Positions 32,806-42,984 of a DNA stretch of 64,000 nt are shown piece after piece; position 1 is the first letter of the stretch; each line of letters opens with the position of its first letter. The notes below the pieces were generated by a model. That model saw nothing but the letters and a program-made list of their open reading frames with translations. It made no database searches and was not told the DNA's origin. A program made the position numbers and the translations under genes. Origin of the DNA: Auricularia sp. M13 (taxonomy: Eukaryota > Basidiomycota > Agaricomycetes > Auriculariales > Auriculariaceae); assembly GCA_037042915.1 (NCBI GenBank), contig CM073196.1, positions 4,464,001 to 4,528,000 on the forward strand. The letters are read 5' to 3'.

Positions 32806-34746
32806 TCACCCAGCGTGCGCACCGCGCAACCGCGCAATCTCCTCCCGCAGCGCCTCCATCGCGCGCTCGCGCGCAACCACGGCGTCCTGCGCGCGCGCGA
32901 GCTCGGCCGCGAGCGCCGCCATGCGCTGCTCTGCGCTACGGGCGTCTTGTGCGCCGTGCCCGTGAGCGTTGGACGCGCCGGGCGGGTGGACGTCATGCCC
33001 GCCGTGTTGGTGGGCGTTGTACGCGGCCGGCGAGAGGGCGTCGTGCCCGAAGTCGCGCGGCGGCCAACCGCCGGGTAGGAGCTCGACTGCGGGCCCGGGA
33101 TCGGGATCGGGGTGGATGACCTGCGAGGAATGGCGTTGCGGGCTGACGTTTGGGCGCGCGTAGACATCGTCGAGGGGCACGAGCGGCGGCAGTGGTGCAG
33201 ACGACGGGCGCATAGACGCAGGAGCAGGCGGTGGACGCAAGTCGATTGGCGGCAGTAGCGCAGCTGGCGGCGGCGGACCCGGCCGCGACGAGCCTGCCAT
33301 TGGCGGTCGCACGGTCGTATCAGGATCCTCCCCATCTTGCGTGCCGTCGTCCTTGAGCGCGAGCTGCAGCTCGAGCTCGCGCACGCGCCGCATCAGCCGC
33401 ACGCACTCTGCTTCCAGCAGGCCTGTGCGTGTGAACTGGTCGGGGTCGAACTGGCGCGGTCGTCAGTATCAGTATCAAGATCGGGCGGCGGCAGCAATAG
33501 GAGACAGAGGACGCACAGGCGGGGTTTGGGCAGCAAGACGCGCAAGACGGCCGCGCTCGCGGTGTTGCGCGGCGAGCGTGTCTTCCAGAACGTTCAGGTG
33601 TGCGTCCAGGGCTCGGACGGCTGGCGGAGGCGGCGGAGGTGCAGTCCGAGCTCGCGGCGGCGGAGTCTGCGCTCGGGTAGGGGACGGCGTTCGCAGTGAT
33701 TGTATCGGCGAAGGCGCGCGTGCAGACGGGGACGAGCGCGGGACCGGCGACGGCGAGCGTTGCTGTTTCCGCGCCTGGCGATGTCCGAAGGTTGGTCGAG
33801 GCAGGACGACGACGTCGCGGATTGAGCGCGCGGGCGAGATGGGCGGCGGTGGAGGCGGCGCGGAGCGTACTCTATCTGGACGGCGCGGCGAGCCCGCGAG
33901 GGATGACGACCGCGGCGGTGGGTCATCGCGCTCTGCGTGGTGGTAAACTCGAGCAGCCTGATCAAAGAAAGTATGTCAGCGTACGCCGTAAAGACGTGGG
34001 CGCGGTGACGCACCGAAGAGTGATGGATGAAGCGCGCACCTTGACCTTGGCGTCCAGCAGCCGGACGTCAGCCTCGAGCGCGCGGTTGCGCGCGAGCGTG
34101 CGCTCGAGAACGTCCAGCGCGTGCTCGCGCGTAATACGCTCCATCTCCTGCGCCGCGAACCGGGCGGGTTCGAGGCGCGCTTCGAGCTCGGCTTCGCGGC
34201 GCGCGACTTGTGCTGCGAGCAGGGCGACCTGGAGCGCGCTAGTTCAGCATTCAATATTCAATAAAAGCGGACGAAGGCGCACACCTGCTGCTCGGCGTCC
34301 GTCCGCCGCCGTCTTTCAGCCACAAGCTGCGCGCTGAGCGATGCTAGCAGCGGCGGAACGTAGGCCACCGCCGCCTCGTCCACATCGGCGCCGCCGCGCA
34401 TACGGTCCAGCAGCCCACCGTCGTCCGCAGGCTCAGCAAGCCGCATCGCCGCGGGGTGCAGGACGCGCCAATCTCCCGCGGCCTCCACTGTCCAGCCGTC
34501 AGCTTCGCCGCGTACAGCGCTGGTATAGAGAAACGCACCTTTCTCGACGAGCAAGCCAACCGCGTCGCGCAGCTCGTCGCGCTCCGCCTCCGCCGCGCGC
34601 GCTTGTTCCCTTGCTGCACGCGCCGCGCGTTCCTCTGCGTCGCGGGCGGCGGTGGCAGCGTCCAGCGCGTCGAGCGTCGCGCTCAGCCGCGCCTGGAGCG
34701 CCGAGCAGCGCGCGCGGGTCGCGTCCAGGTGCAATTTCAAGTCGAC
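32806..34746 (-). CDS. coiled-coil and proline-rich protein, N terminus not resolved
   Basis: Four minus-strand exons join in frame to 582 residues: 34746-34283, 34238-34040, 33957-33517 and 33450-32806. Introns are 44, 82 and 66 nt with GTGCGC or GTGCGT donors. The first exon is a heptad-rich coil (ALQARLSATLDALDAATAAR, AAREQARAAEAERDELRDAV), then a globular-looking block with GGLLDRMRGGADVDEAAVAY. The second continues as a coil (ARREAELEARLEPARFAAQE, VLERTLARNRALEADVRLLD). The third is basic and Pro/Ser-rich (APPPPPPISPARS, RTPSPTRAQTPPPR). The last has another coil (VRLMRRVRELELQLALKDD), an Ala/Pro/His-rich linker and a final coil ending RLRGAHAG. A start codon upstream of 34,746 was not found. 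A scaffold or cytoskeletal role is a guess from architecture alone. Confidence 0.6.
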
Positions 34747-34899
34747 CTATAAACCGAACAGAACGCAGTCAGCCGAGTTAATGCGCGCGTAGTTGAGCTC
34801 AAACGCGCTGACCTCGTCGTTGTCTACCGCCGTCGCCGTCGCCGTTGCATGCGACGAGAGCTTGGATCGCGGTCGGGTAGCCAGCGTCGGATATGTAGT

Positions 34900-36530
34900 C
34901 AGATAAATCAAGAAATATACCGCAGATTAGATCGGGTCTTGTGCAATGTTGATACAGCGAGCAAGCGGAAAGCAGGAAAGCGCGAGCGCGAGCGACGAAC
35001 GGGTGCCGGTACCGAGCCAACCGAGGTCTCGGGGTTCGATCTCCGACTCCGAACGCCGAACAATGCTTGTCTTCGTTCTATCGCCAGCCTTTCGAGTACT
35101 GACCGTGTCTGCCGGCCTATTCGCTGAACCGCACAAAGATTGGGTGCTCATTAATCTGTGCTCCTTGTGCAGCTGCCGCCGTAACTTCGCACGCTGCAAT
35201 CATCGCTGGGGCATATTTCCTTCTGCGGCCGACTCTGCTCTGCACCATCGCCGCTGGATTCTAGAAGTTGCATCTGCGCTCCTGCCTTTGGAATACCTTG
35301 CACGCTGGCCGCCTATGAATTGTACTTCGCTTCCGGCTCCGCTCCCTCTCCTGCGCCTGCGCCTGCTCACCGCGCTCTTCCTGGCGCCGACTCGCGCAAG
35401 TGCCGTGCGTATTATACGGACGGCATGTTGCATGATGCGTTATGATGTGCGATACCCGCAGTGGCATCGGCCGACTCGGCGCTCTGCTCGCACTGTTTCT
35501 TGCCAAGTTCCGCTGCATCGCGTCGCTGTACTGTCCTGAGCCCGAGTCTACCATCACTGAGGTTAAGCTTGCTGTCCGCTCGCCTACTGTTCCCGTATAC
35601 CATGGAGCTGAATGCGGGTGCCAACCGGGGCCAGTAGCTGTGCTCCTCCGTCGACAGCGGCGTGCACGAACGGCTGCGCTCTGTGTATGGCCAGCTGAGC
35701 TCGCTCTGAAAATCGTCCGGTGTAAGAATACGCCGCGGCGCCGAAGATGGCATGGCAACAGCGAGTCAGAGCAGGCTTCAGTATGGCAGTAGTGCGCGAG
35801 TTTCGTGTACGCCGAGGCTGCAGGGTGCAGACGGGTTATTGGAGCTGTCTTCCCATTGTGGATGAGATGCCCGCGCTTTTATACTGCAGCGAGAGCAGGT
35901 CTGATCGCCGCGGCAGTCTGAAATGCTATCCCGACGGAGGAAATCCCTGGGATCCGCACTCCGCACGCCGCTGCACATCCTCAGGCCCGAATCCCTCTTT
36001 GCAAGCCCCATGTCCGCCGCAGTCTCCCGTTCATTGTCGCAGTCCTCACTCGTCCGGCACCGCGCCCGGGTGGGGCTGCATCGGATGCAACTGGCCGTGC
36101 GCTGAACCTGAGTCCAATCCTCTGTCCCAGATTGCGCGACCGATGTCGTTGTCCCTAACGTGCGCTGTCAACTCCTACGACGCCGCGCGTTTCCATGTTC
36201 TACACCAGTCGGCGGGCGCGATTTGAGTTCTAAGATGTAGACCTGTCACGTCGCCGAGTCGGTGAGGCGCTCCTGGTTGGAGATGATGTGGGTTTCGGGG
36301 GTAGCAGATGATGAGAGCGCGAGCGCGAGATTGCTGTGGGCGATGCTTGTTCTCAGTTGAGCTTGATGGCTTTTTATAGGGGAAGGGCTATTATCTCAGA
36401 TGGCGTGCGCGCGTGCAATGCGCTCAATCCACCGGCACAGTACGCCGAATGGTCAGTAAAAGCGCCGCTCTCCGTGGCTACCCCCGCTCTACTCGCGCCG
36501 TGCTCTGAGTACAATTGGCGCGCGTTAGCC
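34900..36530. other. stretch with uncertain coding content
   Basis: Overlapping frames on both strands, none with coherent splicing. One plus-strand frame near 35,930-36,110 is Cys-rich (CRSPHSSG, GWGCIGCNWPCAEPES) and could be a fragment of a secreted Cys-rich protein; support is weak. Confidence 0.3.
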
Positions 36531-36533
36531 CTG

Positions 36534-36907
36534 CCTATTAGTATGTCGCCCGATCCTGATAGTATCAGGACAAAAAGCCTCCACAGGGCCTAAATCATGG
36601 GGTATGGGTATGCAATGTACCTAGAAAATTAGGTTTGACCTAGTAGAATGTTTTTCAGTTGGTGCCGGAATTTTTGATGCAATATATGGTAACATGGAGG
36701 ATCACGATTGCCCTTGTCCATCACTTGTTCATCATTTGCTCATCAGTCGCTCATCATTTGTTGATCCCTTGTGCATCACTTGTTGGAATGGAGGATAGCT
36801 GTGGAGCAGGCAGCCGGGCCGACGAGCGCACAAATGATGAACGAGAGCTCAAAAAATGATGGACAAATGATGGACAAATGATGGACAAGGGCTCAACAAG
36901 GGGGTCA
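36534..36907. repeat. relic satellite unit, left-most
   Basis: Begins CCTATTAGTATGTCGCCCG and carries the type A hairpin: TCCTGAT at 36554-36560, loop AGT, ATCAGGA at 36564-36570. It then has GTTGGTGCCGGAATTTT, inverted CATCATTTG-type motifs, and finally several AAATGATGGAC motifs in direct orientation. This is the layout of the first 650 bases of the main satellite, compressed and diverged. Confidence 0.65.
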
Positions 36908-36911
36908 TGAG

Positions 36912-37290
36912 AAAAACGTGCGCACGTGCGCAAGGTGCGTGCGCAACATTAATTCAACCATAGAAGCCCATTTAGATAAGATATTGTCATCGTTGAAGGT
37001 GATTGTGGTAGCTATGATACCATTGCATGTGATTATCCAACAACGGTCATCAAACCTTAAAAATCCACAGAGATATTGTTGATATACACATTTCAACTTG
37101 CGTGCGCACGTGCGCACGTGCGCAAAACTAACGTGCGCCTGCGCACGCACTGCGCACGCATGTTGCAAGTATGCGCACGCAAGTTTGCAAGATGCGCACG
37201 CTATTGAAATGCGTGCGCAAAGATGCTCACGCGCTGTGCACGCAAGTTGGAACCTTGCGCACGCACTCTTGGAACATGCGCACGCAGTCG
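36912..37290. repeat. cluster of TGCGCAC motifs
   Basis: More than a dozen GTGCGCA or TGCGCACG motifs occur here in two groups, at 36,915-36,945 and 37,095-37,285. They are separated by AT-rich sequence and often sit in GTGCGCACGTGCGCA-like alternating runs. Confidence 0.55.
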
Positions 37291-37291
37291 T

Positions 37292-38660
37292 TGTTACGCC
37301 CGTGCCCCGGTCCGCGGACCTCACGTGCTCCCGGCATCACTCGGCGTCATTCTACGTCACTCGGTCAACTCGGTCAAGCTCCCGAATACCCGGCTTATCT
37401 CCCCTCGTGTTCATATGCTCGGGATATGTTCTCCTCATCGTCCTCTACCTCTAGACCTCTCCCTCACTTCTCTAGCTTCTCTCCTTACTCGCATACATCC
37501 ACCTAACTCGCCTTGTCCCTACTGTATCGATAGTGTTCATATCCGGTTCGCTCCACTCGTCTTAGTCATTCGCCTCTCGTCATTCGCCCGATCCCCCGAT
37601 ACCTTACCCACTCGCTCTTACTCATCCTATCGGCCGATGACGACGATCTCTATTGATCTGAGGCCCCCTCTCCTTCGTCTCTAGGATACACTCCGAGTAC
37701 ATCGGATCACCTCCCCAGGTATAAAAGACCCTCGACTTTGTATCTAGCTCCCCAGTTACGAAATCGACATAGTCGTGCCCCTCGCACGCCCTATCTCTCT
37801 CTCTCGACTTCGCCTCTGGGTTCTTCCCTCGCCCGACTTACTCGTCTGAGTCCTCCGTTGCTCGTGGTCCCTTCGGTCGTGCTACTCGACGTAGCCGGTG
37901 TGCTCAATAACGCACCGAAGGCTCTAGTTGTTCGTTCGAGTGTTCTCTGCGCCCGGACGTTCGACTATCCTTGCAACCAAAACCCCAAGACACAGCAGGC
38001 TTAACAGTATTTCGTAACTCGAGCTCCGCTCGAGTTGTATGGCCTTTGGGACTCGACAGAATCTCAGAAGAAACCAGGAAGAACCTCATCCTCTACTCGA
38101 CTCCCCCGACGCTATCCTTCGCGAAGCCCGTCGTCAGGCTCGTCTTCGCGACCAACAACCTCCTCAGCCGGGTACGCCTTCGCCATCAGTCTCGATGTCG
38201 GGCACTAGCCGCTTCAGATCATCTCGGCACTCGCAACCGCCGAACGATGATGACGAAATCCTCTCGCAACACACTCTCTCCGGCTCGCTTCACACCTCGC
38301 GTTTCTCGCCGGCCCAGTCCACACTACGCGTGGACCCGAGCGGTTCCTACCCTCCCTCAAGTCACACGACGCGATCGCCTTCGCATCCCTCGACTCACTC
38401 GCTCGGCTCTCGACACCCTCTCGCGCTCGTTCCGTACACCGGCTCTCGCTCGACTCCTCGTTTTTCGCAGCAGTCCTCGTCGTTCCGCGGCTTCTTCCCA
38501 TCCGGCACCCCTAACACGCCCCGGCGTGGCGGCGGGGGTGGCGGAGGAGGCGGCGGAGGTGGCGGCGGTGGAGGCGGAGGCGGCGGAGGCGGCGGTGGTG
38601 GCCATCGAGGTGCTCCCTCGCCCTCGTCGCACCACTCGCACCACTCGCACCACTCGCTAA
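37292..38660 (+). mobile_element. probable fossil LTR retrotransposon 5' end (Ty3/gypsy-like)
   Basis: An LTR-like segment starts TGTTACGCCC, a start common in fungal Ty3/gypsy LTRs, and appears to end near TTCGTAAC at about 38,018. It contains TATAAAAG at 37,720. Just after it is a perfect 9 bp inverted repeat (arms 38016-38024 and 38028-38036). Then comes a gag-like reading frame from 38039 whose product is basic, Ser/Pro-rich and carries a long Gly run near 38,525-38,600. Only the 5' portion is present; no polymerase region or second LTR lies in the window, and repeat X abuts its right end. It is incomplete; age cannot be estimated without the partner LTR. Confidence 0.35.
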
Positions 38661-38680
38661 GGTTAGGTTAGGTTAGGTTA
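38661..38680 (+). repeat. (GGTTA)4 at the start of X copy 1
   Basis: Four GGTTA units preceded by CTAA. Copy 2 of X has two units (40160-40169) and copy 3 has only a CTAA remnant (41977-41980). Confidence 0.85.
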
Positions 38681-39890
38681 ATGCTCATAGATGCCTAGAA
38701 TCTGGCTAGGCTATTCGACGAAATAATTCGAAGTGATATATTGCCAGATAGCCCTTTTCAATGCGGTCACGATGGTATAGCAAGACTGGGATTTTGATAA
38801 GCGCCGGGATGGGAAATTGCGAAATAGAGTTCCCGATGGACCCGGCATGATCCGGCTTCGTAAAAATATGCTAAATTGGGGGAATATTGGTGGAAAGGTA
38901 TCCCCAAGGTATCATGGGTGGGGGACCACTGGATGCCGGGATATTGATTGTACCTTCCTTATTGGGATGGTATGCATCACTGTTATGTCATTACATGTTC
39001 ACAATGTGAATTTGGAGAACTATAGGAGCAGCAGCAGACTGAATAAAATATTTTAATCAGGTTGAGAAGATATGAGAAACAGGAATTCGAACTATGGTGA
39101 ATGTTGATGACAATAGATTAACATAGTTCATGCAGACACACATGACCGCTGTTGGCTCATCATGCCACTGGCCAGACTGACTCAAGTGTGATCCAGAGGA
39201 CATGTTCTGCTTGCTGGGGTCTTTGCTTTTGATACCAGGGTCCCTGGCCCAGCGGACTTCAGCCTGGAGCAGCAACTTGGATGCTTCCGGGCCGTCGGAA
39301 GCATACAAGAAGTTGTATGCTTCCGGGCCGCCGCCCACACATGACCGCTGTTGGCTCATCATGCCACTGGCCAGACTGACTCAAGTGTCATCCAGAGGAC
39401 ATGTTCTGCTTGCTGGGGTCTTTGCTTGTGATACCAGGGTCCCTGGCCCAGCGGACTTCAGGCTGGAGCAGCAACTTGGATGCTTCCGGGCCGCCGCCCA
39501 CACATGACTGCTGTTGGCTCATCATGCCACTGGCCAGACTGACTCAAGTGTCATCCAGAGGACATGTTCTGCTTGCTGGGGTCTTTGCTTGTGATACCAG
39601 GGTCCCTGGCCCAGCGGACTTCAGGCTGGAGCAGCAACTTGGATGCTTCCGGGCCGTCGGAAGCATACAAGAAGTTGTATGCTTCCGGGCCGCCGCCCAC
39701 ACATGACCGCTGTTGGCTCATCATGCCACTGGCCAGACTGACTCAAGTGTCATCCAGAGGACATGTTCTGCTTGCTGGGGTCTTTGCTTTTGATACCACG
39801 GTCCCCGGCCCAGCGGACTGACCCCAATGCCTCAACTTGGATGCTTCCGGGCCGTCGGAAGCATACAAGAAGTTGTATGCTCAGATGGTC
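38681..39890. repeat. repeat X, copy 1
   Basis: Begins ATGCTCATAGATGCCTAGAA and matches copies 2 and 3 almost base for base through GATATTGATTGTACCTTCCT near 38,960. It continues like copy 3 into the 163/199 bp tandem repeats, and similarity ends near 39,882. Confidence 0.85.
39137..39890. repeat. 163 bp tandem repeat with optional 36 bp module, in X copy 1
   Basis: Four units start at about 39137, 39336, 39499 and 39698, with spacings of 199, 163 and 199. Each reads from CACACATGACYGCTGTTGGC to GATGCTTCCGGGCCG. The 36 bp difference is a module holding a perfect 12 bp inverted repeat (GGAAGCATACAA, loop GAAG, TTGTATGCTTCC) at 39297-39324 and 39659-39686, with a truncated one at 39857. Confidence 0.85.
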
Positions 39891-40159
39891 TTCATCTTCT
39901 TTGTCGATGTGCAGTCTAACACGGCGTCAGTGTGAGCCTTGCAGGTGCATGACCAGCCCATACGTTCCCCGGAAGGCATGGGAAATTGATGGTTGTTGAC
40001 AGAGCGGCGACTTGAGCGTGCTGGAGTTTGCAGACGGCGCACTGGTGCCGCAGCGCGCAGGGGTTGATTACTTACCATTCCCTGCTCAGTGCTCAGTGCG
40101 TGTCAATATACCGGAACACGGCATGTACGAGGCCGGTGCCCTACCGGTGCTGGGGGTAA
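39891..40159. other. single-copy segment between X copies
   Basis: Not repeated in the window. On the minus strand a GTAAGT at about 40,073 and a short Cys-containing frame hint at an old gene fragment, but nothing can be named. Confidence 0.35.
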
Positions 40160-40445
40160 GGTTAGGTTAATGCTCATAGATGCCTAGAATCTGGCTAGGC
40201 TATTCGACGAAATAATTCGAAGTGATATATTGCCAGATAGCCCTTTTCAATGCGGTCACGATGGTATAGCAAGACTGGGATTTTGATAAGCGCCGGGATG
40301 GGAAATTGCGAAATAGAGTTCCCGATGGACCCGGCATGATCCGGCTTCGTAAAAATATGCTAAATTGGGGGAATATTGGTGGAAAGGTATCCCCAAGGTA
40401 TCATGGGTGGGGGACCACTGGATGCCGGGATATTGATTGTACCTT
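40160..40445. repeat. repeat X, copy 2 (short), with (GGTTA)2
   Basis: Two GGTTA units, then the same sequence as X copy 1 from ATGCTCATAG to TTGTACCTTC. It stops directly at the CCTATTAATATGTCGCCC that starts the type B satellite monomer. Confidence 0.85.
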
Positions 40446-41976
40446 CCTATTAATATGTCGCCCGGATCTCATGGTATGAGATCCAAAAGGTTCCTGCGCC
40501 ACGGAAACGAGGAAGGGGGGCTCGGCGCTGACTCGCAAAATTATGTTGGGCCCGACAGTTCGACTGAGGGTTGGTGCCGGAATTTTGCGAGCCCCACGGC
40601 ACTCTGCGTGCAAAGCGCGTTTTGGCCTTGTCCATCACTTGCCCATCATTTGTCCATCACTTGTCCGCGATTTGTCCATCATTTGTCCGACAAGAGACCG
40701 TCAAGAGCTTCCAGGGACTCCAAATGAGAGCAGACACCCCGACGGCCATATATCTCCGGAAGGCTGACGATCGTGGCTACGCGATGGTGTCGCTACCTCG
40801 GCCGTCCGTTGCCAAAGCAACCCGGAATACCTGCCGATGTCACGAAACCCGGACAAGGAGCCGTATCTCCGCGAGGGGTGCAGCTAAACTCGCGGGACGA
40901 CGAGCGCACGCATTCTGGACGAGAGCCCAACAAATCCCCGACAAATGATGGACAAATGATGGACAAGGCGTCGACAAGGAGCCGTATCTCGACGAGGAGT
41001 GCAGCCGAAACCGCGGGACGAAGACCAAACACGTTCCAGACGTGAGCCCGACCGATTGCCAACAAATGATGGACAAATGATGGACAAGGGACCGACAAGA
41101 GCCAATTGCGACCCCAGTTGGACCCCGATCGTCGGACACCCATATATCTCCGGGGAGCTCTCGCGAGGGTCTACGCGATGGTACCCTTCACGAGGCTGTG
41201 CGCCGTCGTGGCAACGCGCAATTTTCGCCGATGCGACAAAATCCGAAATGGGCGACCGCAGACCCTGCCGAGGTTACCTTCCGGAGTCTTCCCCGCGTGC
41301 TGGACGACCATCCGATGGGCGGTGCCAAAATACGAACCCTGCCGATCGAGTTTTGACTGCGCTGTGAAGTGCCGAAGGCAGATCGGGAGACTCGTGGGAC
41401 CGAGTCAGAGACATCCATATATGACCTGAGAGCTGCCGAAGACGCCGATCCGATGCACTGGAAGCCTGGGATCTGCAGGGACCGTGTCCAGGTGTCCAGA
41501 CCTGATCGCAGTCTGCTGCAAGATCTGCACATGCCAAAGTGTGTCTCGCTTCGTCCCTGGCGCTCGTCGAGGCCTGAAACTTCTCTGCGCACCATGTCGG
41601 GACACTGGGGGCTCATTTGCAGGGGAAACGGCACAAAATCGCAGAATCCGAAGCCCGCCGACGCTGTCGGACTGGCCTCGATTTGGGGGGTTTGCGGGTG
41701 CACGGCTCGGGAGCCTGTCGGTCTGCCCACCGATCGGCCGTGTTTGGCTGGCAGCAGGCAAAAGGACCCTGCCGATAGTCTGAGCATCCTCGACCTTTGG
41801 CCAGGAGAAAGGAAGTCCCACTCAACCGGGGCTGAATACGTTCTTCCGACTTGGTCTCATCAGCAAAGCCGATTGGAAGCGTGCCGGTCTTTCTTGGAGA
41901 TCGGAATGCAGCATGTCGGATCTGCAACGAGGAAAATTCCAGCTCCCCGGAACAGTTTCAACCGTGCGAATGGGTG
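40446..41976. repeat. diverged satellite monomer, type B
   Basis: About 1.53 kb. It starts CCTATTAATATGTCGCCC, then the hairpin arms GGATCTCAT (40464-40472) and ATGAGATCC (40476-40484). Its first 650 bases resemble the main satellite with many differences; the rest, from about 41,150, is closely similar to the array units. It ends at AGTTTCAACCGTGCGAA, where X copy 3 begins. Confidence 0.85.
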
Positions 41977-42984
41977 CTAATGCTCATAGATGCCTAGAAT
42001 CTGGCTAGGCTATTCGACGAAATAATTCGAAGTGATATATTGCCAGATAGCCCTTTTCAATGCGGTCACGATGGTATAGCAAGACTGGGATTTTGATAAG
42101 CGCCGGGATGGGAAATTGCGAAATAGAGTTCCCGATGGACCCGGCATGATCCGGCTTCGTAAAAATATGCTAAATTGGGGGACTATTGGTGGAAAGGTAT
42201 CCCCAAGGTATCATGGGTGGGGGACCACTGGATGCCGGGATATTGATTGTACCTTCCTTATTGGGATGGTATGCATCACTGTTATGTCATTACATGTTCA
42301 CAATGTGAATTTGGAGAACTATAGGAGCAGCAGCAGACTGAATAAAATATTTTAATCAGGTTGAGAAGATATGAGAAACAGGAATTCGAACTATGGTGAA
42401 TGTTGATGACAATAGATTAACATAGTTCATGCAGACACACATGACCGCTGTTGGCTCATCATGCCACTGGCCAGACTGACTCAAGTGTGATCCAGAGGAC
42501 ATGTTCTGCTTGCTGGGGTCTTTGCTTGTGATACCAGGGTCCCTGGCCCAGCGGACTTCAGGCTGGAGCAGCAACTTGGATGCTTCCGGGCCGCCGCCCA
42601 CACATGACTGCTGTTGGCTCATCATGCCACTGGCCAGACTGACTCAAGTGTCATCCAGAGGACATGTTCTGCTTGCTGGGGTCTTTGCTTTTGATACAAG
42701 GGTCCCTGGCCCAGCGGACTTCAGGCTGGAGCAGCAACTTGGATGCTTCCGGGCCGTCGGAAGCATACAAGAAGTTGTATGCTTCCGGGCCGCCGCCCAC
42801 ACATGACCGCTGTTGGCTCATCGTGCCACTGGCCAGACTGACTCAAGTGTCATCCAGAGGACATGTTCTGCTTGCTGGGGTCTTTGCTTTTGATACCAGG
42901 GTCCCTGGCCCAGCGGACTTCAGCCTGGAGCAGCAACTTGGATGCTTCCGGCACCTCCAGCTCCAGCTCACAGCTTCTGTCACC
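41977..42984. repeat. repeat X, copy 3
   Basis: Starts CTAATGCTCATAG and follows copy 1 closely. It includes three tandem units (about 42436, 42599 and 42798; spacings 163 and 199) and one 36 bp hairpin module at 42759-42786. It ends in a short CACCTCCAGCTCCAGC stretch abutting the array. Confidence 0.85.

Noticed and set aside
31857-33335. A 492-codon minus-strand frame
   Set aside because: Highly biased Arg/Thr/Pro/Ala translation in CpG-rich DNA; the overlapping coiled-coil exons in another frame join correctly by splicing and are better supported.
35010-35060. A GGGGTTCGATCTCC segment resembling a tRNA T-arm
   Set aside because: No acceptor stem, anticodon arm or D-arm can be placed around it.
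38661-38680. (GGTTA)4 read as a true telomere
   Set aside because: Only four units of a 5-mer, internal, and repeated with fewer units at the other X copies; fungal telomeres are usually TTAGGG. It fits better as part of repeat X.
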